From the NCBI RefSeq assembly GCF_011762185.1, contig NZ_JAASQJ010000002.1, positions 806,001 to 870,000 on the forward strand: 64,000 nt of DNA, in the 5' to 3' direction. The translations under genes were made by a program, and so were the position numbers. Numbering within the stretch: position 1 is the first letter of the stretch; the number at the start of each line of letters is the position of its first letter. Below are positions 55,271 to 63,544 of this stretch, piece after piece. The notes beneath the pieces were generated by a model that was given only the letters and a program-made list of their open reading frames with translations, did no database searches and was not told the origin of the DNA. The DNA comes from Dyadobacter arcticus. Its GTDB lineage: Bacteria > Bacteroidota > Bacteroidia > Cytophagales > Spirosomataceae.

Positions 55271-55714
55271 ATGACGATCTCCACACGACAAGGTACGATT
55301 GAGGATATTCCTGCCATTTTTGAATTGGTAAAAGAACTTGCGGTTTACGAAAGAGCATTGAACCAGGTCACCAATAACGTCGAAAAAATGACCCGCGATT
55401 ACAATGAAAAATTGTATAATTTCTTTGTCGCCGAATCAGATTCAAAAATTATCGGACTTTCCCTGTATTATTTTCGCTATTCCACCTGGAGAGGAAAAAG
55501 ACTTTATATGGAGGATATTATTGTTACCGAAGCAATGCGTGGTAACGGGATTGGCAAGATCCTTTTTGATGCGACGGTTGCTGCGGCGAAGACAACCGGA
55601 TGCACAGGAATGCTGTGGCAGGTTTTGGATTGGAACACGTCGGCAGTTGGTTTCTACAGGAAATACGGGACCAACTTTGACAATGAATGGATTAATTGCA
55701 GCCTGGACTTTTAA
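55271..55714 (+). CDS. GNAT family N-acetyltransferase
   Basis: A 147-residue single-domain acetyltransferase starting at ATG 55271 ([19 protein letters not shown]); the GTG at 55193 inside rluD is rejected. The acetyl-CoA loop is [24 protein letters not shown] near 88, followed by the [13 protein letters not shown] motif near 121, very like spermidine/diamine-type or thialysine acetyltransferases. Substrate unknown. It follows rluD in the same direction and overlaps the end of trmD by four bases (convergent). Confidence 0.88.
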   Translation: MTISTRQGTIEDIPAIFELVKELAVYERALNQVTNNVEKMTRDYNEKLYNFFVAESDSKIIGLSLYYFRYSTWRGKRLYMEDIIVTEAMRGNGIGKILFDATVAAAKTTGCTGMLWQVLDWNTSAVGFYRKYGTNFDNEWINCSLDF

Positions 55715-56388
55715 GATTTCAAAAGATCAGGTCTGCGTTCCCTGGTTCTTTTAAGCGACTGTTCATAACGCCATTCTTCAATTTTTGCCTCATGACCGGA
55801 CATCAAGATTTCCGGAACTTTATTGCCTTCGTAGTCGGCTGGCCTTGTGTAAACAGGAGGAGCTAGCAAATTATCTTGAAAAGAATCGGTTAATGCAGAA
55901 GTTTCATCATTAAGAACCCCGGGTAAAAGTCTGATAATGGCATCTGACAAAACCGCGGCCGCCAATTCTCCGCCCGAAAGGACATAATCCCCGATACTTA
56001 TCTCTTTTGTAATGAAAAGGTCCCTAACCCTTTGGTCAACTCCCTTGTAATGACCGCAGAGCATTATGATATTCCCTTTTAATGATAATTGATTTACCAT
56101 TTTCTGCTGCATCAGTTCTCCGTCAGGTGTGAGATAAATGATTTCATCATAATTCCTCTCACTTTGAAGTGACATAATGCAATGTGCAATCGGCTCGATC
56201 TGAAGAACCATTCCTGCACCACCTCCAAAAGCATAATCGTCGATCGTGCGATGTTTATTGGTAGCGTAATCCCTGATATCATGAACAAGGATTTCGACAA
56301 ATCCGCCTTGCTGCGCACGCTTCAAAATTGAATGGGCAAAAAAGCTATCCAGCAGATTGGGGACGCAAGTCAATATATCAATCCGCAT
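55711..56388 (-). CDS. trmD: tRNA (guanine-37-N1)-methyltransferase TrmD
   Basis: A 225-residue SPOUT methyltransferase that forms m1G37 in tRNA. Motifs: [17 protein letters not shown] at the N-terminus, [18 protein letters not shown] near 50, [13 protein letters not shown] near 85, [34 protein letters not shown] near 112-145 (knotted SAM site) and [22 protein letters not shown] near 178. I use ATG 56388; the ATG three bases upstream is equally possible. It overlaps the end of rimM by 11 bases, the classic rpsP-rimM-trmD arrangement. Confidence 0.96.
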   Translation of the reverse strand: MRIDILTCVPNLLDSFFAHSILKRAQQGGFVEILVHDIRDYATNKHRTIDDYAFGGGAGMVLQIEPIAHCIMSLQSERNYDEIIYLTPDGELMQQKMVNQLSLKGNIIMLCGHYKGVDQRVRDLFITKEISIGDYVLSGGELAAAVLSDAIIRLLPGVLNDETSALTDSFQDNLLAPPVYTRPADYEGNKVPEILMSGHEAKIEEWRYEQSLKRTRERRPDLLKS

Positions 56389-56944
56389 CATCAGGTACGT
56401 TTTCCGAGTCGGTATCGCTGCTGAGATACACTTCAAGCAGCCCCTCCGGCAGATTTACAAATAATATCTTATTTTCCTTATCTGCTTTCAAAACAATATC
56501 AACTGCGGTCGGGATCAAAACCTCATGACCAGCATACTCCATTGCAACCAGATCCTGCCCGTTGAGTGAATAAACTCCCCTTACCACACCCAACTCTCCC
56601 TTATTTTGGTCAACAACCGTGTAACCCTTGATTTCGTGGTAGTAAAATTCATCCTCTTCCAATTCTCCAAGATCTTCCAGTGGCAGGTATAATGAATTTC
56701 CCACCAATGCCTGCGCTTTTTCAATACTGGTTACGTCTTCAAAACGCACAATTGCATTGCTCTGCTTTTGCAGATTGATGTCTTCAATGAAGTAAGGGAC
56801 CAATTCACCCTTTATATCCAGATAAACTGATTCGAGACCGTCGTAATCGTCCGGGTAATCAACATCCAGATAGATGACGACATTCCCAGCAGTTCCGTGT
56901 GTCCTGACAATGTATCCCAGTAAAAAGCAATTATCGTGTGTCAC
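56378..56944 (-). CDS. rimM: ribosome maturation factor RimM
   Basis: A 188-residue 16S processing factor binding ribosomal protein S19. The likely start is GTG 56944, giving [20 protein letters not shown], which fits Bacteroidota RimM; the frame further up starts with TTG and a hydrophobic leader unlike the family. The PRC-barrel half is seen at [25 protein letters not shown] near 100 and [35 protein letters not shown] region near 140-170. It lies between rpsP and trmD. Confidence 0.93.
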   Translation of the reverse strand: MTHDNCFLLGYIVRTHGTAGNVVIYLDVDYPDDYDGLESVYLDIKGELVPYFIEDINLQKQSNAIVRFEDVTSIEKAQALVGNSLYLPLEDLGELEEDEFYYHEIKGYTVVDQNKGELGVVRGVYSLNGQDLVAMEYAGHEVLIPTAVDIVLKADKENKILFVNLPEGLLEVYLSSDTDSENVPDDAD

Positions 56945-57030
56945 TGTTATAAAAAATGAGTATGATATAAAAAAGTATGAGTCTGTACGGAACAACCGAC
57001 AGACCCATAAATATTCAATTATTATTTCAG

Positions 57031-57936
57031 TTACTCAGCAGACTTTTCAGCTGGTGCGTCCGATGCAGGCGTTGCTGCGGTAGGCGTGGCTGGTGCTTCT
57101 TCCACTGCTGTTGCTTCTTCCGTAGCGGCTATTACTTCTGGTTCAGCAGCAACTTCTGATTCTACAGCAGCTTCTGGTTCTGCAACCTCCGTAGCGGAAG
57201 CAACTTCTGGTTCTTCTCCGGCGGTAACTTCTGGTTCAGCTACAACTTCTGGTTCTACTTCGGCAGTAACTTCTGGCTCAGTGGCAACTTCTGGTTCAGC
57301 AGCAACAGCTTCTGGTTCAACAGCAACTTCCATTGCAGCAACTTCCGTTGCGGCAACTTCTGTTGCGGCAACTTCTGTTGCGGCAACTTCTGGTTCAGCA
57401 GCAACTTCTCTTTCAGTTTCGTCGATTACTTCTTCCGAAACTTCCGTTTCCTCCGTTTCAACTACTTCCACTGCGGGCGGCGTATTCTTTTTCGCAATTG
57501 CATCCGCACGATCCTGATTCTTCTTACGTTCCGCATCAAGTTTAGCTTGTTTATCAGCATCTCTTTGCAAAGTTAGAGAGTCGGCAGCAGTTGCTTTACG
57601 ACCTTCTTTTGAACCCTTCCAATCATCAAAACGAGCATCAGCTACATCTTGCGTAATAGCCCCTTTAATAACACCAACTTGTAAATGTTTTTTTAACATA
57701 ACACCTTCATGTTGCAAGATAGAGCGGGCTGTATCTGTTGGCTGTGCTCCTTTAAGAAGCCAATCAACTGCTTTATCAGCTTCAAGAACAATAGAAGCTG
57801 GGTTCGTACCTGGGTTGTAGATACCCAATTTTTCGATGAAGCGACCATCACGTGGTGCTCTGGCATCTGCGACTACGATATCGTAAATCGCCTTCTTTTT
57901 GCGTCCGCGACGCGCTAACCTTATTTTAACTGCCAT
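57031..57936 (-). CDS. rpsP: 30S ribosomal protein S16 with very long acidic repeat tail
   Basis: A 301-residue S16. Residues 1-85 are the canonical domain (MAVKIRLARRGRKKKAIYDI, DARAPRDGRFIEKLGIYNPG, GAQPTDTARSILQ). Residues 85-150 carry the basic, Bacteroidota-type extension. From about 155 to the end the protein is a low-complexity Glu/Val/Ala/Thr/Pro tail with many PEV and TEVAA units; E. coli S16 is about 82 residues and Bacteroidota S16 is commonly under 200. At DNA level the region 57090-57420 has 15-base tandem units (around 57330-57390). The tail is acidic and predicted disordered. First gene of the rpsP-rimM-trmD operon. Confidence 0.95.
   Translation of the reverse strand: MAVKIRLARRGRKKKAIYDIVVADARAPRDGRFIEKLGIYNPGTNPASIVLEADKAVDWLLKGAQPTDTARSILQHEGVMLKKHLQVGVIKGAITQDVADARFDDWKGSKEGRKATAADSLTLQRDADKQAKLDAERKKNQDRADAIAKKNTPPAVEVVETEETEVSEEVIDETEREVAAEPEVAATEVAATEVAATEVAAMEVAVEPEAVAAEPEVATEPEVTAEVEPEVVAEPEVTAGEEPEVASATEVAEPEAAVESEVAAEPEVIAATEEATAVEEAPATPTAATPASDAPAEKSAE
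57330..57395. repeat. 15-base tandem repeats encoding ATEVA units in rpsP
   Basis: At least four consecutive units close to GCAACTTCTGTTGCG on the plus strand, within a broader region of degenerate Glu-Val-Ala codon repeats (57090-57420). Such arrays are prone to slippage. Confidence 0.8.
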
Positions 57937-57980
57937 TGTAGAATTTTTGTTGGGAACTCGTCCCTTGATTAAACAGGGTG

Positions 57981-57988
57981 CAAATGTA
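57981..57988 (-). promoter_or_regulatory. candidate -7 element (TACATTTG, minus strand) for rpsP operon
   Basis: The plus strand reads CAAATGTA, an exact TAnnTTTG match on the minus strand, 44 bases before the rpsP ATG, with a strongly A/T-rich upstream sequence. Confidence 0.5.
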
Positions 57989-58022
57989 CTTAAAATTTAT
58001 TTTTTACTTGTTAACCAGGTAT

Positions 58023-58053
58023 AAAAAAAGGGAGGGTAATTACTTACCCTCCC
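58023..58053 (-). terminator. rho-independent terminator of the OmpA-family gene
   Basis: Perfect 10-bp arms GGGAGGGTAA and TTACCCTCCC with a TTAC loop; in the leftward direction the stem is followed by seven T (A-run 58023-58029 on the plus strand). It lies 26 bases after the stop at 58079. Confidence 0.88.
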
Positions 58054-58078
58054 TGTCATTTGCCTTTAAGTCAAACTA

Positions 58079-59599
58079 TTATCTCCGGAATCCGGCAGGA
58101 TAAGTAGAGCGAATTGTATTGTTTGGAAGTACTTTAATCTCAACACGACGGTTAGATTGCAGCCCCTCGACTGTTGTATTTTCTGCAATCGGGCGGTACT
58201 CGCCGTAGTATTCAGCAATGATACGGCTTGGATCAGTAAGACCAGCGCGGATCAGGAATCTTTTGGCTGCATCCACCCTGCGGCGTGATAAGCCAACGTT
58301 GTAACTGTCCGAGGCACGTGCATCGGTATGACCCACCAGAACGATACGGCAGTTAGTGCGCATATTAAGCAATTCAACTACTTTACTTAAAGTTTCCTTT
58401 GACGGATTGCGAATAATTGCCTTGTCTGTATCGAATTCAATGTTGCTAAACAAAGCCTCGCATTCATCTTTCGGCAAGTTGTTCTTAATTGCATCCCTGA
58501 TAATTTTATCAAGATCCAATGCGACCCCACCACCAGAAACTATGCTACCAAGCGGTGTATTAGGCTCTTTGTCGAAAAGATCTGCAACACCGTCACCATC
58601 AGAGTCAGTGTAAAGACGTGGATCAACTGGCTTCGGCATATTTGCCTTTGCAATTGAGTCTGCATCTTCCATAGTTGGATTGTATGGAATTGGGATTAAT
58701 GATTGAGGATTAGCCCAACGTAAATGATAGCGTCCACTACCTGCATCATACTTACCCTTTTTAGCCATGACAGCATTTTTACCGAGCTTGTAGGTCAAAG
58801 CGATGGAGGCCATTCCCCAACCGTCATTTTTGGATTCACCTTTGACGAAAGTCCAGATACCTTGTTGGGTACGATAATCACTTACGTCGCTCACTGTTGC
58901 ATCCATTTTCTCAGTATTCACATAATTGTATGTGAAATCAAGTCCAAGGTCAAAACGTGGCGTAAGTTCGTAATGGATTGCAAGACCTGCTGGTACTACC
59001 CATTCCCTTGTGTAAGTGGTTCCGTTGCGTTCCCATTTACCCGCGGTGGTAGAGCTACCATCCGTATTAGTTGAAACATCCCATTCCGTACCAAACCACT
59101 GACTGGCAGTATTGGTATTAATTGCGGTAAGATCTGTGTGGTAATAAATCACTCCCCCACCTAAATGTGCGTCAACCTTCCATCTTCTCAATTTTTTATA
59201 CCCGAAAAGAAGGCGATTCAAATTAAGTGTTCCGTCTATGGTAAGTTGTACAAAAGATGGGCTGTTGAAAAAGACGCTGTAGGTTTCACCACTAAGCGTA
59301 CTAAAATGATTTGGCTTAGATCCTTGAAGTTGGCCGTTCAATCCGGTAAACTGAACTCCAAATAGAGGTGATAGCTGCTTATTGATAGAAAGCCCCCAGC
59401 CACCTGTGAGTTTTTCGTTGCTGCCACGTTTAAAATCGTATTCTTTAATATCACCGAAGAATTTTGTAATCCCTCCATAACCTGTGATGGACCAGGTGTT
59501 CATTTTGTTGGGTCCGTCATACGTTCTATTCTGAGCAAACGTATTAAAACTTAGCAGGGAGAAACAAATCAAAGCAACGTAAAGGTTCTTTTTATTCAT
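58079..59599 (-). CDS. OmpA-family outer-membrane protein
   Basis: A 506-residue protein with a signal peptide ending TFAQ (ATG 59599; a GTG at 59608 is less likely). Residues about 30-290 are strand-rich and contain YGGITKFFGDIKEYDF and AIHYELTPRFDLGLDFTYNYV, typical of an outer-membrane porin-like barrel. A DSDGDGVADLFDKEPNTP calcium-binding type linker is near 335. The C-terminal OmpA peptidoglycan-binding domain has SNIEFDTDKAIIRNPSKE and VLVGHTDARASDSYNVGLSRRRVDAAKRFL near 430-460. It probably ties the outer membrane to peptidoglycan. Single gene with its own terminator. Confidence 0.92.
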   Translation of the reverse strand: MNKKNLYVALICFSLLSFNTFAQNRTYDGPNKMNTWSITGYGGITKFFGDIKEYDFKRGSNEKLTGGWGLSINKQLSPLFGVQFTGLNGQLQGSKPNHFSTLSGETYSVFFNSPSFVQLTIDGTLNLNRLLFGYKKLRRWKVDAHLGGGVIYYHTDLTAINTNTASQWFGTEWDVSTNTDGSSTTAGKWERNGTTYTREWVVPAGLAIHYELTPRFDLGLDFTYNYVNTEKMDATVSDVSDYRTQQGIWTFVKGESKNDGWGMASIALTYKLGKNAVMAKKGKYDAGSGRYHLRWANPQSLIPIPYNPTMEDADSIAKANMPKPVDPRLYTDSDGDGVADLFDKEPNTPLGSIVSGGGVALDLDKIIRDAIKNNLPKDECEALFSNIEFDTDKAIIRNPSKETLSKVVELLNMRTNCRIVLVGHTDARASDSYNVGLSRRRVDAAKRFLIRAGLTDPSRIIAEYYGEYRPIAENTTVEGLQSNRRVEIKVLPNNTIRSTYPAGFRR

Positions 59600-59656
59600 G
59601 GGAAACACGCGTTATGTGATTCAATATAGCATTAAATAATTAACTTAAAATCAGAA

Positions 59657-60066
59657 AAAGGGACAAGCCAGTAAGCCGGGTTCTGTTTTCTAATCAACAA
59701 CTGATAAGAATCCTACCATTTATCCAGGACTCCGGTCACCCGGAATCTCTAACGATCTACCCGTGTTAATGCTCAATAGAACGGGGACGAGTAATCCCAC
59801 AAATTAACACCTATTTGATCTTTCAGCCCGTAAGGTTTACCCTGCCTCGTAGGTTACCCAATGAGCGGTGGGCTCTTACTCCACCATTTCACCCTTACCT
59901 CGATATATAAAAAACATGCCAAGGCGGTATCATTTCTGTGGCACTTGCTGTCAACAAATCGTCACCAATTTATTGCCTTCCCGTTAGGAAGTACGGTACT
60001 CTATGCTGCCCGGACTTTCCTCCCCGGTTTAACCCGCGGCGGTAGGACAGCTTAATCCTTTCCTCT
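59657..60066 (-). ncRNA. rnpB: RNase P RNA (bacterial type A)
   Basis: The minus strand carries the universal RNase P segment GAGGAAAGTCCGGGC (plus-strand complement at about 60009-60024), preceded by the GCGGCGGTAGGACAGC-complement region, and ends with ...AACCCGGCTTACTGGCTTG (complement 59661-59690), the conserved 3' pairing partner. Length about 410 nt suits Bacteroidota. Boundaries are estimated: the 5' end from a TAnnTTTG promoter at 60072-60079, the 3' end from the T-run. The short frame 59861-60055 here is spurious. Confidence 0.93.
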
Positions 60067-60071
60067 GTGCA

Positions 60072-60079
60072 CAAAGCTA
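60072..60079 (-). promoter_or_regulatory. candidate -7 element (TAGCTTTG, minus strand) for rnpB
   Basis: The plus strand reads CAAAGCTA, exactly TAnnTTTG on the minus strand, placed a few bases upstream of the expected 5' end of RNase P RNA. Confidence 0.6.
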
Positions 60080-60165
60080 AGAAATACTTTCTTTCAACAG
60101 CAGTCAATATACTATAAAAAGTAAAAATTTATAGTAATTGCACTGATTATTATGCAAATTTTGTT

Positions 60166-61626
60166 TCAAATTCCCTTCAATCCATCCACCCTTAAATTAA
60201 CCTTACCATTCGCAAATACAACAGAATAAAGGTGTTTTGGAGTTAAATAAACTTTGTCGGGAACGATGTCTGACAGGGTTCCTTTGAGAGTGACCCCCTC
60301 GGTAATTTTATAATTTGCCAGTGCTTTCTGAATCGTCTTTTTTGCCTCCGTTATTTGTTCACCCACCGGGAAAACCATTTTCTTTTCCATCATTCTGCTG
60401 AACTGTCCCTGCAAAAGCCAGCCCGCCGTACGGACGATTGTACTTTTTGTATACAGGTCATAATCAAGTCCTTTTAAGGATAGTTGCTGAGTTACAGGAT
60501 CGTAAAAAGGGGTACCTTTCAGATAGATATCCCCATTGATATTTCCTTTTAAACCTGCCTTGATAACCAGCCGGTCGTTTTGACCATACATTTCTACCGA
60601 CGTCACTTCAACATTGTATTGCCCGCCCAAAAAAGAGAATTTTTCGCCCGCAAATTTGGCCGTCGCAAGTCTGGCGGCATCTTCATAAGAAACAAGACTA
60701 ATCAAACCGATCTTAAAATCCTCTGAAACTTTGTCCACAATTTGCAGGTCAGGCAATTTCTGAATTCCCGTAACTGCTGGTTTAGTAGCCGATGTAATGG
60801 TCTGCGTGTAACCTTTAATGCCTATCACCGAACGAAGGACATTATTCTTTGCCAGCAGCGGCGTCATTACTACCGAGTTAGGAACAATGGTAAGCCATGT
60901 ATCATATTCCTTCGCCAGCATCACAGGCTGACGGGCAATATTCCAGGCGAGTTCCGCATTCTTTTTGAGTTCAAGATTATTTGCCACTTCCTGGTCAATC
61001 GCTTCTGTGATCTTTTCGAAATTCTTATTTAAAAGCCGGCTGGCCATACTTTTAATGGGAATGCTGATACCCGCGACCTTCACACTCGGATCGGTGATCC
61101 AGTCGTAACTATCAACGTATGTTTCAGATTTGATCTGCCAATTAGGGGAAATACCAATTTTTGAAATGAGCCGGATCTTTATAGAAAATTCCGTGTCCTT
61201 ATATCCGGACATCGTAATGCCCAAAGGGCTTATCTTGTACCCCGCACTCACCCAGATCTTCAGGGGAACTTCAAATAGAAAGGAGGAATCGATGGCGACA
61301 ATACGGATAGGGCTGATTTTCCAGACTTTCGCTTTGAGATTATCATTGTCATCATCCTCATAGCTGTTGTCCTCGTAGATCAACCCCTTTATTTTCGCGT
61401 TAATCTGGTTTTCAATTTCTGAAACCGGAATTTCCACCGGAATATTCAGAACGGAAATATGCTTTTCATTTTGAATTTCCGTCTCAGAGTACTTATATTC
61501 TTCCATAGGCGCTTTGGGCGAGGTACTTTTGGGGCGGCACTGCCATTGGGCCAACAAAATGACACAGGCAATCAGCATGTGCGCGCATTTGACAAGCAGG
61601 CTATTTAATTTTGACGAGCGTTGCAC
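60166..61626 (-). CDS. DUF4403 family lipoprotein
   Basis: A 486-residue protein. The lipoprotein signal ends LLAQWQC (Cys30 with the GTG start at 61626, which gives a basic n-region; the ATG at 61578 would leave only 13 residues before the Cys and no positive charge). The body matches the DUF4403 family in its layered strands: ISVLNIPVEIPVSEIENQINAKIKG near 57, the WLTIVPNSVVMTP region near 245 and GLKGNINGDIYLKGTPFYDP near 345. The predicted fold is of tubular lipid-binding (TULIP-like/BPI-type) character, which is my inference. Its start overlaps the end of the DUF2027-Smr gene by 26 bases. Confidence 0.78.
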   Translation of the reverse strand: MQRSSKLNSLLVKCAHMLIACVILLAQWQCRPKSTSPKAPMEEYKYSETEIQNEKHISVLNIPVEIPVSEIENQINAKIKGLIYEDNSYEDDDNDNLKAKVWKISPIRIVAIDSSFLFEVPLKIWVSAGYKISPLGITMSGYKDTEFSIKIRLISKIGISPNWQIKSETYVDSYDWITDPSVKVAGISIPIKSMASRLLNKNFEKITEAIDQEVANNLELKKNAELAWNIARQPVMLAKEYDTWLTIVPNSVVMTPLLAKNNVLRSVIGIKGYTQTITSATKPAVTGIQKLPDLQIVDKVSEDFKIGLISLVSYEDAARLATAKFAGEKFSFLGGQYNVEVTSVEMYGQNDRLVIKAGLKGNINGDIYLKGTPFYDPVTQQLSLKGLDYDLYTKSTIVRTAGWLLQGQFSRMMEKKMVFPVGEQITEAKKTIQKALANYKITEGVTLKGTLSDIVPDKVYLTPKHLYSVVFANGKVNLRVDGLKGI

Positions 61627-62584
61627 CGTATCCGAATTTTTCTTTTAAAGCATCCTTAAAATAATGAACGTGCTGATTCTTTCCCAGGCGACGATGTAAT
61701 TCGTTCTTCAAAACACCGCTTCCCGCTCCATGAATGAAGGTGATCTCTTCCATGCCGTTTGCAATAGCCATTTCAAGATTACTCTCAAAAGTATCCAGCT
61801 GCGCTTTCAAAATGCCATCATTGGAAAGCCGCGTTGTATCTTTTCCTAATTTTTCAACGTGTAGGTCAATCACCTGGTCAGGCTTTGCAATCATTTTTTG
61901 TTCAGCTACTGTACCACCTAACAGGCTGTTTTTCAATGAGATGGATAAATTTTCATTTTGAACCGGATCCTCGGTCTTTAAATTTTCCTCATCAAGCTGA
62001 TATACATAAGCTTCCTTTTCCAATAGCGGTGCCTTCTTTTTATTGTTATAAAAAGATTGGGCTCGGCATTTAATTCTTTTTGCGAGAGCTGGTGGTAAAC
62101 CAAAACTCCCCTCTCGGTAATACAGTATTTTAAAATCAAAAATCGGCCAATGCTCAAAATCCTTAATCAGTATCTCGGTCAATTTCTGCGAAGATCTTGC
62201 AGTAAGCGTACCCGCCGCCAAACCGGTACTGATCGTCTCATTGGCAGCCACAGCCGTAAATGGCAGGGTCCAGTCCGTATTGTTGATCATGTGTACGGTA
62301 AGCGATCGATCATTGACCGCGACAAAGGCCAGATAAATTCCTTTTTCGGCAAATGGCAGGTTCCGCGACACGATTACATCCGCCTGGGCACCTACTTTCT
62401 TTGCGCCTGGGTCTTTCATCATCCGCTGCGATTCAACTGGTGAAATGGTTACAATTTCGTTCCGCATGACCGGTATCCTGAAACCATCCTCAATTTCAAC
62501 CTCGACTACATTACCTGGCAAAAAGGCATAAATGATACCTTCCTCACGTCCATGTACCAGCCTCACTTTATCTCCTATATTCAT
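61601..62584 (-). CDS. DUF2027 protein with C-terminal Smr domain
   Basis: A 327-residue cytoplasmic protein. Residues 1-60 resemble a KOW/Tudor-like barrel (MNIGDKVRLVHGREEGIIYAF), 75-185 are the DUF2027 beta domain, and 240-327 form an Smr domain with IDLHVEKL near 245 and TFIHGAGSGVLKNELHRRL near 290, the motif of MutS2-type endonucleases acting on branched nucleic acid or collided-ribosome mRNA. There is no MutS ATPase. In Bacteroidota this stand-alone pairing is widespread; its role is not established. Confidence 0.88.
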   Translation of the reverse strand: MNIGDKVRLVHGREEGIIYAFLPGNVVEVEIEDGFRIPVMRNEIVTISPVESQRMMKDPGAKKVGAQADVIVSRNLPFAEKGIYLAFVAVNDRSLTVHMINNTDWTLPFTAVAANETISTGLAAGTLTARSSQKLTEILIKDFEHWPIFDFKILYYREGSFGLPPALAKRIKCRAQSFYNNKKKAPLLEKEAYVYQLDEENLKTEDPVQNENLSISLKNSLLGGTVAEQKMIAKPDQVIDLHVEKLGKDTTRLSNDGILKAQLDTFESNLEMAIANGMEEITFIHGAGSGVLKNELHRRLGKNQHVHYFKDALKEKFGYGATLVKIK

Positions 62585-62602
62585 AACTTTTTATTTCAAT
62601 CC

Positions 62603-63544
62603 TTAAAAATACAATGGTTTAAAGTCAATTCCCTTGCTGCTGAATTGCAATGCAGGCGAAGGGATTTTGAGAGAATTGGCAAGAAACCCAATGGTACGAA
62701 CAAATTTACTCCGTGATTTGATCTTGGTAAGGTCAATGTCGAGGGAAAGATAATACTGACGGTAAGGCCGGTAGCCCATTTCAATGCTTTTGCCTTTTTC
62801 AGCACTAACCATATTGTGTATCCCATATCCTACTGAAAAGCAGAGCCAGGCAGGCCAGTTACTCCCTTTAAAAAAAGATCTCGGGCTGGCAGAAAGCCAA
62901 TAGGTTTGTCCATTGTAATCCTTTAACCAGCTTTCGTAATGGTTGCTGCCCAATAACTCAGGCCTTACTTTGGACAGCGATGTGTAGTGAAAAGAAAACT
63001 TAGGCTGTATCCTGACTTCATCCCAAAGCGCGACTTGACTTAGATAAAGTACCGACCCAGCAATGTTACCAATCATATCTCCCGGCGAGAAACCATAATC
63101 GGGTGAAAACCCATCCAATATCTCGATCGGCGTTTGAAAAATGATCCCCGAAATAGCCCCGTAAACCAGCATCTGTTTTTTTGAAATGCCTGTTTTTTGA
63201 TAAAGCGCCGCGGTATGTCGGGCAATTTGATACGATGTGTAAACGTGCCCCATTTTGTCCATTTGGAGCCATTCGCGCGTATCATCTTTCATGCTGAAAT
63301 GGGTTAACTTGGTCTTATACCATGTCTTGCTCAGGCCGTAAACACTACCCACATACAATGCGGATTGTGCTGCGAAAATCCCGCGTAATAACTTGTAATT
63401 GGGATGAAGCTTTGTCGAATCTTTTTCGACTGAATCCAAATGAAGTACCGATTGGGCAATCGAAGAGTTAGTATAACAAAGGAGCAGACAAATGACAAGC
63501 TGTTTCAGAAAAACAAACGATAACGGTTTACTAATATCCGCCAT
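62603..63544 (-). CDS. DUF2279 family exported protein
   Basis: A 313-residue protein with an N-terminal hydrophobic signal (about residues 8-30). Conserved-looking segments WLQMDKMGHVYTSYQIARHTAALY, FQTPIEILDGFSPDYGFSPGDMIGNIAGSVLY and the C-terminal YYLSLDIDLTKIKSRS match DUF2279, an uncharacterised family with membrane helices and His/Asp residues. It is 18 bases upstream of the DUF2027-Smr gene and its 5' end overlaps the upstream membrane-anchored protein gene by 14 bases. Confidence 0.82.
   Translation of the reverse strand: MADISKPLSFVFLKQLVICLLLCYTNSSIAQSVLHLDSVEKDSTKLHPNYKLLRGIFAAQSALYVGSVYGLSKTWYKTKLTHFSMKDDTREWLQMDKMGHVYTSYQIARHTAALYQKTGISKKQMLVYGAISGIIFQTPIEILDGFSPDYGFSPGDMIGNIAGSVLYLSQVALWDEVRIQPKFSFHYTSLSKVRPELLGSNHYESWLKDYNGQTYWLSASPRSFFKGSNWPAWLCFSVGYGIHNMVSAEKGKSIEMGYRPYRQYYLSLDIDLTKIKSRSKFVRTIGFLANSLKIPSPALQFSSKGIDFKPLYF

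Noticed and set aside
57330-57395. Short regular repeats considered as a CRISPR-like array
   Set aside because: Units are contiguous 15-mers without spacers and lie in frame in rpsP; no cas genes are near.
57086-57517. 143-codon Ser/Thr/Ala-rich plus-strand frame
   Set aside because: Antisense of the rpsP repeat tail; its low complexity simply mirrors the repeats.
59861-60055. 64-codon plus-strand frame
   Set aside because: Covers the complement of RNase P RNA, an established structural RNA.
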